Assembly: GCF_004000765.1 (NCBI RefSeq)
Contig: NZ_BILW01000056.1
Location: 1-32,639, forward strand
DNA: 32,639 nucleotides
Reading direction: 5' to 3'
Source of the DNA: Paenibacillus chondroitinus NBRC 15376
GTDB lineage: Bacteria; Bacillota; Bacilli; Paenibacillales; NBRC-103111
This document shows, one piece after another, positions 31,331-32,639 of the stretch; position 1 is the first letter of the stretch; the number at the start of each line of letters is the position of its first letter. A model generated the notes under the pieces. That model was not told where the DNA came from and searched no databases. It saw nothing but the letters and a program-made list of their open reading frames with translations. Both the position numbers and the translations under genes were made by a program.

Positions 31331-32639
31331 TTATGCCGTTACTGTCACTTCCACCTCTTTACCCGCACTCCTAACTAGAAACGGATACATCAGGTAGAGG
31401 CCACAGGCATACAGCAGCACAGCTATATAAACGGGAAGCAAATGAATGAAATCTGTATAGCCAATATGAAAATGGACCAGTAACCCCGCTGCAAAGCCTG
31501 GTATTCCACCCCATAGGAACGTCCACCAAAGCCAGCTTTCGCCTTGGTTCACTCCCCAGAGCGCAGAAGCTGCAATGGCTACAGCTAATGAAAACAAGGC
31601 GCCTCCAAAACCCGCCCTGTCGTGCGCGATAAGCGGAATCAGATGCTCGTTCCAATCTGCAAGAAGCTCAGCGGTTACACCCAGAAACGCTAAATCGGTC
31701 GGTACGAACACCTGCGTAATCCCGACCAAAGCAATGGTCAATCCGCCGAATGCCAGACCAAACCCAAGGACGACGAAACAGCACTGCCCCCACTGGGCTC
31801 TGTGCCAGACGGCATCATTCCGTAAGCCCGGAGGCTTCCGTGAAGGATAATCCTTCAACCCGCGCAGGGTGAGCAGCAGCATGGGGAGAAGCACGGCAGC
31901 TGCAATAGCATGCAGCGGGTCGAAATAGCCATAACCAAGATACAGGAAAAAGCTGCTGAAACCTACAGTACACGAGGTAAGCAGCGCGGTACGAGCCCAG
32001 TGCGAGCCAAACCGCAAACCATGCACGGCCAGCTGGTAATAAAAGATGCCTAGCGAGATCATGGTCCCCGCTAAGGTAATACGGTCATGAGACATGAAAT
32101 GTATAATATGCCCATTAAATCGATTTATGACACTCCGGCTCACACCAAGGAAGGTTTCATCATAGGGCAACAGCACGCTGGTTGAAGCGATCAGCCAAGC
32201 CAGCACACCGCCGATCATCATGCCGATGCCGAGCAAGCTCATCCAGCCCCAATTCGCCCAAAACGACGGCGGCTCGGGCTCTTCCGTGTCACGAATGCGC
32301 TCATAAAGAATCGCTTCGTTGATCCGCTTTGGCAGCCCTGGCCCCGCGTACACGAGCCCGCTGTGCAGCTGCACGCTATTCGCTCCCGCGGCCAGCAGCT
32401 CCAGCGCATCCTGCGGTTGGCTCACCGCGCCAGCCGCAACGATCGTGGCCGCCCCGGCTGCGCGGAGACGGCGAACCAGGCTCAGCTGCGCGCTGAGGAG
32501 AGCCTGCCCGCCAACGCAGATGCGGCGGCTGCCCTCCTCGCGCAGCGCTTCGCCGACGACGACCCCGCTCCAGCTGGCCGGCTGGAGCTCGCGCAGCATG
32601 CCCTCCGGCAGCTGCGGCGGGATGTACAGCAGCGCCGGC
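31331..32639 (-). CDS. Dihydroorotate dehydrogenase-like/membrane fusion protein (5' end outside the window)
   Basis: The frame is still open at the right edge, so the N-terminus is missing; at least 435 residues are visible. The first ~110 are the end of an FMN-binding TIM barrel of the dihydroorotate dehydrogenase type: ICVGGQALLSAQ, IVAAGAVSQPQDALELLAAGA, NSVQLHSGLVYAGPGLPKRINEAI (V-Q-L-x-S/T-G-L-V-Y-x-G-P-G is the family's phosphate-binding end). Then come about eight hydrophobic segments with SWLWWTFLWGGIPG, HFHIGYTDFIHLLPVY and a twice-occurring motif HFMSHDRI/LIAHDRAG. This C-terminal membrane domain is not part of usual PyrD. A pyrimidine role is uncertain. It lies 42 bases upstream of the phosphoesterase gene. 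Confidence 0.75.
   Translation of the reverse strand, partial: PALLYIPPQLPEGMLRELQPASWSGVVVGEALREEGSRRICVGGQALLSAQLSLVRRLRAAGAATIVAAGAVSQPQDALELLAAGANSVQLHSGLVYAGPGLPKRINEAILYERIRDTEEPEPPSFWANWGWMSLLGIGMMIGGVLAWLIASTSVLLPYDETFLGVSRSVINRFNGHIIHFMSHDRITLAGTMISLGIFYYQLAVHGLRFGSHWARTALLTSCTVGFSSFFLYLGYGYFDPLHAIAAAVLLPMLLLTLRGLKDYPSRKPPGLRNDAVWHRAQWGQCCFVVLGFGLAFGGLTIALVGITQVFVPTDLAFLGVTAELLADWNEHLIPLIAHDRAGFGGALFSLAVAIAASALWGVNQGESWLWWTFLWGGIPGFAAGLLVHFHIGYTDFIHLLPVYIAVLLYACGLYLMYPFLVRSAGKEVEVTVTA

Noticed and set aside
1..32639. CRISPR arrays, tRNA/rRNA genes, prophage or IS genes
   Set aside because: None seen: the only short repeats are the four-unit intergenic elements, which do not have the regular repeat-spacer form of CRISPR, and no transposase or integrase motif was found.

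Overview
The window reads as a chromosomal segment of a Paenibacillus-like member of the Bacillales. The evidence is the strong AGGAGG-type ribosome binding sites, frequent TTG and GTG starts, U-tailed hairpin terminators, a Bacillus-type SigB partner-switching cluster, and glgB-glgC-glgD in one operon. No phage, IS, CRISPR, tRNA or rRNA gene was seen.

Positions 1-16,650 form a general-stress island, mostly on the minus strand. It holds sigB with rsbV and rsbW; a hybrid kinase, a CheR-type methyltransferase and a receiver-PP2C phosphatase that match RsbK, RsbM and RsbY of the Bacillus cereus group; a PPK2 polyphosphate kinase 13 bases after sigB; and a second rsbV-rsbW pair with no sigma gene. 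Likely output genes are dps, glgBCD, a YtxH/LEA-like protein, a DUF948 protein, DUF1003 and DUF1328 membrane proteins and a 17M-type stress protein. Six sites read GTTTC(A/G)-N14-GG(G/T)TA(A/C), all with a 14-base spacer. They stand in front of the DUF1328 gene, the DUF1003 gene, the sigB operon, dps, glgBCD and the ytxH-like gene. This suggests that SigB controls itself and its neighbours, including glycogen synthesis. A plausible circuit: stress is sensed by RsbK (tuned by RsbM methylation), RsbY dephosphorylates RsbV, RsbV captures RsbW, and SigB is released.

Positions 16,650-17,100 are a deletion scar. The 3' half of a class B sortase gene (minus) abuts the last ~40 codons of an iron-type ABC transporter ATPase (plus). 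This is what remains if a deletion removed the shared upstream region of two divergent iron-acquisition genes.

Positions 17,100-32,639 are mostly housekeeping genes: fumC, a thioesterase, a PNPOx-like flavoprotein, a 52-residue acidic protein, a DUF3298 protein, a TRM11-like methyltransferase, a LysR regulator divergent from ilvE, mqo, a YkvA-like protein, an aguA-aguB-lysE operon (arginine/agmatine to putrescine), an azoreductase, a metallophosphoesterase, and a DHODH-like/membrane fusion cut by the right edge.

A ~180-bp four-unit palindromic repeat occurs three times (8,917, 24,005 and 30,321), each in a tail-to-tail gene junction and with near-invariant internal spacing. A single unit lies at 1,489.
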